Shown here in pieces: positions 5,694 to 7,372 of a stretch of 7,372 bases of DNA. Source of the DNA: Peptococcaceae bacterium (lineage in GTDB: Bacteria; Bacillota; Desulfotomaculia; Desulfotomaculales; Desulfocucumaceae); assembly GCA_013336365.1 (NCBI GenBank), contig JAAXTT010000067.1, positions 455 through 7,826 on the forward strand, written 5' to 3'. Under the pieces are notes generated by a model. The model did no database searches and was not told the origin of the DNA. It saw only the letters and a program-made list of their open reading frames with translations. The position numbers and the translations under genes are program-made. The first letter of the stretch is position 1. The number at the start of each line of letters is the position of its first letter.

Positions 5694-6986
5694 ATGATTG
5701 AGCGTTATACCCTGCCCGAAATGGGAAAGATTTGGTCTGAGGAAAACAAGTATCGCAAATGGCTTGAGGTAGAGATCAATGCCTGCGAAGCAATGGGTGA
5801 ATTGGGGCTGATTCCCGGAGAGGCAGTAAAAACTATTCGAGAAAAGGCTGATTTTTCAGTAATAAGAATCAATGAAATCGAAGAGGTTACCAACCACGAT
5901 GTTATTGCCTTTCTAACCTGTGTTGCAGAGTATGTGGGAGATGATTCCAAGTATGTACATATGGGCTTAACCTCATCAGATGTTTTGGATACTGCTCTGG
6001 CAGCTCAGATGAAGGAGGCCGGGGATGCTATTTTGGTCAGGCTTCAGGAGCTTATCGAGGCCTTGAAGGACAAGGCAGTTGAGCACAGAAACACCATAAT
6101 GATGGGGCGGACTCACGGTGTCCACGCAGAGCCAATAACCTTTGGGCTAAAGATGCTGCTTTGGATGGCAGAGACTCAGCGTAATCTTGAAAGAATGAAA
6201 AGAGCAGTGGATACTGTAAGTACCGGAAAAATATCCGGCGCTGTTGGTACCTATGCCAATATCGATCCCTTTGTGGAGGAGTATGTCTGTAAAAAAATGG
6301 GCTTGAATCCGGCACCTCTATCCACTCAGGTTGTCCAGAGGGACAGACATGCGGAATTTCTTACCACCATTGCAGTGATTGGCAGCTCTTTAGAGAAGTT
6401 TTCAACTGAGATTCGCGGTCTTCAGCGGACAGAGATCTTGGAAGTGGAGGAGTTTTTTGCCAAAGGACAAAAGGGTTCCTCAGCAATGCCCCATAAACGC
6501 AATCCGATTATCTCAGAGAGAATAACCGGCATGGCCCGTCTTCTTAGGGGCAATTCATTGGCAGCAATGGAAAATGTGGCCTTGTGGAATGAAAGAGATA
6601 TCTCCCATTCGTCAGTGGAAAGAGTTATTCTACCTGACAGCACAATAACCTTGGATTACATGTTGGTGAAATTTACCAATCTTATTAAAAATCTATTGGT
6701 ATATCCTGAAAATATGATGGAAAATATCGAAAAAACCGGGGGACTGCTTTTCTCCCAGAGAGTTCTCCTGACTCTTGTAAACAAGGGAATTTCCAGAGAA
6801 AGCGCTTATGAGCTTGTACAAAGGAATGCCATGAGGGCTTGGCGGGAGAAGCTGCAGTTTAGAGAGCTGATCCTCCAGGATCAAGAAATAAGGGGATTGG
6901 TTGGCGAGGAAGAAATAAACAGTTTGTTTGATTATAACTATCATCTGGGTCAAGTGGATGCTATATATAAGCGTTTCGGCCTGTAA
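5694..6986 (+). CDS. purB: Adenylosuccinate lyase
   Basis: PurB acts twice in purine synthesis: it splits SAICAR to AICAR plus fumarate, and adenylosuccinate to AMP plus fumarate. The 430-residue length matches the Bacillus enzyme, and several key residues keep the same numbers: H68 in TNHDV, H141 in GRTHGVHAEP, and K268 in the signature GSSAMPHKRNP (261-271), which carries the catalytic serine loop. TSSDV at 93-97 is the conserved substrate-binding block. The enzyme belongs to the fumarase/aspartase superfamily and works as a tetramer with active sites shared between subunits. ATG 5694 has a strong AGGAGGA nine bases upstream. It is the second gene of the purE operon, and a purC-like gene starts 47 bases after its stop. 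Confidence 0.97.
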   Translation: MIERYTLPEMGKIWSEENKYRKWLEVEINACEAMGELGLIPGEAVKTIREKADFSVIRINEIEEVTNHDVIAFLTCVAEYVGDDSKYVHMGLTSSDVLDTALAAQMKEAGDAILVRLQELIEALKDKAVEHRNTIMMGRTHGVHAEPITFGLKMLLWMAETQRNLERMKRAVDTVSTGKISGAVGTYANIDPFVEEYVCKKMGLNPAPLSTQVVQRDRHAEFLTTIAVIGSSLEKFSTEIRGLQRTEILEVEEFFAKGQKGSSAMPHKRNPIISERITGMARLLRGNSLAAMENVALWNERDISHSSVERVILPDSTITLDYMLVKFTNLIKNLLVYPENMMENIEKTGGLLFSQRVLLTLVNKGISRESAYELVQRNAMRAWREKLQFRELILQDQEIRGLVGEEEINSLFDYNYHLGQVDAIYKRFGL

Positions 6987-7033
6987 GCCATATTATCAAC
7001 TGGACCTATCATATTAGAATGAGGTGATTATCC

Positions 7034-7372
7034 TTGAAGAGCAGTAACCAGGTATCCTTGCCCAAAGACAGCGCTCCTGATTATAAGGGCTCTGTTCAGG
7101 AGCTTTATTTTTCCCGGGACAATCCAGACTGGATAATATGCAAAACCACCTCGGGAGGCTCGGTTTTTGATGTGGGGACTATTTTTTCAATACCGGGCAG
7201 TGATTTGTGCAGAACTGCATTAAGACATAGGATATATTCTCTGCTCTCTTCAAGGGAGGAGTGGCAGGAAATCAACCGGGATATTGAGGTTTATTTTGCT
7301 GAGGACAAAGAATATCTTAACTTTTTAAGGGCAGGAATTTTTCAGGAGTTTTTGGAGAATGGGGCTGCAACC
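7034..7372 (+). CDS. purC: SAICAR synthase-like protein (PurC), N-terminal part, cut by right edge
   Basis: The frame runs 113 codons from TTG 7034 to the window edge without a stop. The start is set by GAGGTGAT (7021-7028), a strong ribosome-binding site about six bases upstream. After a short polar N-terminus comes YKGSVQELYF (about residues 17-26), which corresponds to the GKVRDLY strand of SAICAR synthases. The motif SVFDVGTIFSIPGSD (about 46-60) corresponds to their S-x-FD-V...IPGKG block. PurC joins CAIR and aspartate using ATP, which is the step between the reactions of PurE and PurB. The wording differs from common PurC: VGTIFSIPGSD replaces the usual V..P.PIPGKG and a leading peptide is added. 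It is therefore either a divergent SAICAR synthase or a related protein. Operon position supports purC; the catalytic C-terminal part is not visible. Confidence 0.65.
   Translation, partial: MKSSNQVSLPKDSAPDYKGSVQELYFSRDNPDWIICKTTSGGSVFDVGTIFSIPGSDLCRTALRHRIYSLLSSREEWQEINRDIEVYFAEDKEYLNFLRAGIFQEFLENGAAT

Noticed and set aside
5705..6953. Antisense frames of 73-87 codons within purB
   Set aside because: Shadows of the purB coding sequence; low-complexity products with no recognisable motif.

Overview
The window suggests a low-GC Gram-positive bacterium, most likely a member of the Clostridia (Peptococcaceae-like). The evidence is strong Shine-Dalgarno sequences, TTG and GTG starts, consensus sigma-A promoters, intrinsic terminators with T-tracts, and a CadC/CadA pair of Gram-positive type. 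All genes read on the + strand. No RNA genes of the tRNA or rRNA type, no CRISPR array and no intact mobile element are visible.

Layout. (1) 1-272: the end of an AbiEii-type nucleotidyltransferase reading frame, open at the left edge and stopping well short of the family's usual C-terminus, so probably a decayed accessory gene. (2) 273-899: about 630 bases without a convincing gene. They hold two terminator-like hairpins (394-452 and 741-772), an isolated copy of a metalloregulator-type operator half (618-633), and a strong promoter with an overlapping ArsR/SmtB-type operator (823-878). (3) 900-3633: a two-gene metal-resistance operon, a CadC-like sensor followed 19 bases later by a CadA/ZntA-type P1B-2 ATPase with two metal-binding domains. 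The sensor should repress its own promoter and release it when Cd, Pb or Zn binds; the pump then exports the metal. (4) 3739-4803: a 354-residue protein with a C-terminal GNAT acetyltransferase domain and an N-terminal half of about 200 residues that I do not recognise. (5) 4843-5041: a consensus promoter and a structured leader resembling the ykkC-type (PRPP-class) riboswitch, ending in an intrinsic terminator. (6) 5109 to the right edge: purE, purB and the first 113 codons of a purC-like gene, three steps of de novo purine synthesis.

How the parts work together. The purine leader can be read as a switch. The AGGCAT at 4999-5004 can pair with the start of the aptamer (4891-4896) or lie in the terminator stem (pairing with 5027-5032), but not both. 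Ligand binding that closes the aptamer would therefore prevent termination and turn purE-purB-purC on, as expected of a PRPP-type ON switch. PurE makes CAIR, PurC adds aspartate to give SAICAR, and PurB removes fumarate to give AICAR, and later converts adenylosuccinate to AMP.

Most of the window is well-known biology. The least explained items are the N-terminal half of the GNAT protein, the divergent purine leader RNA, and the extra operator-like motif followed by a terminator upstream of cadC.
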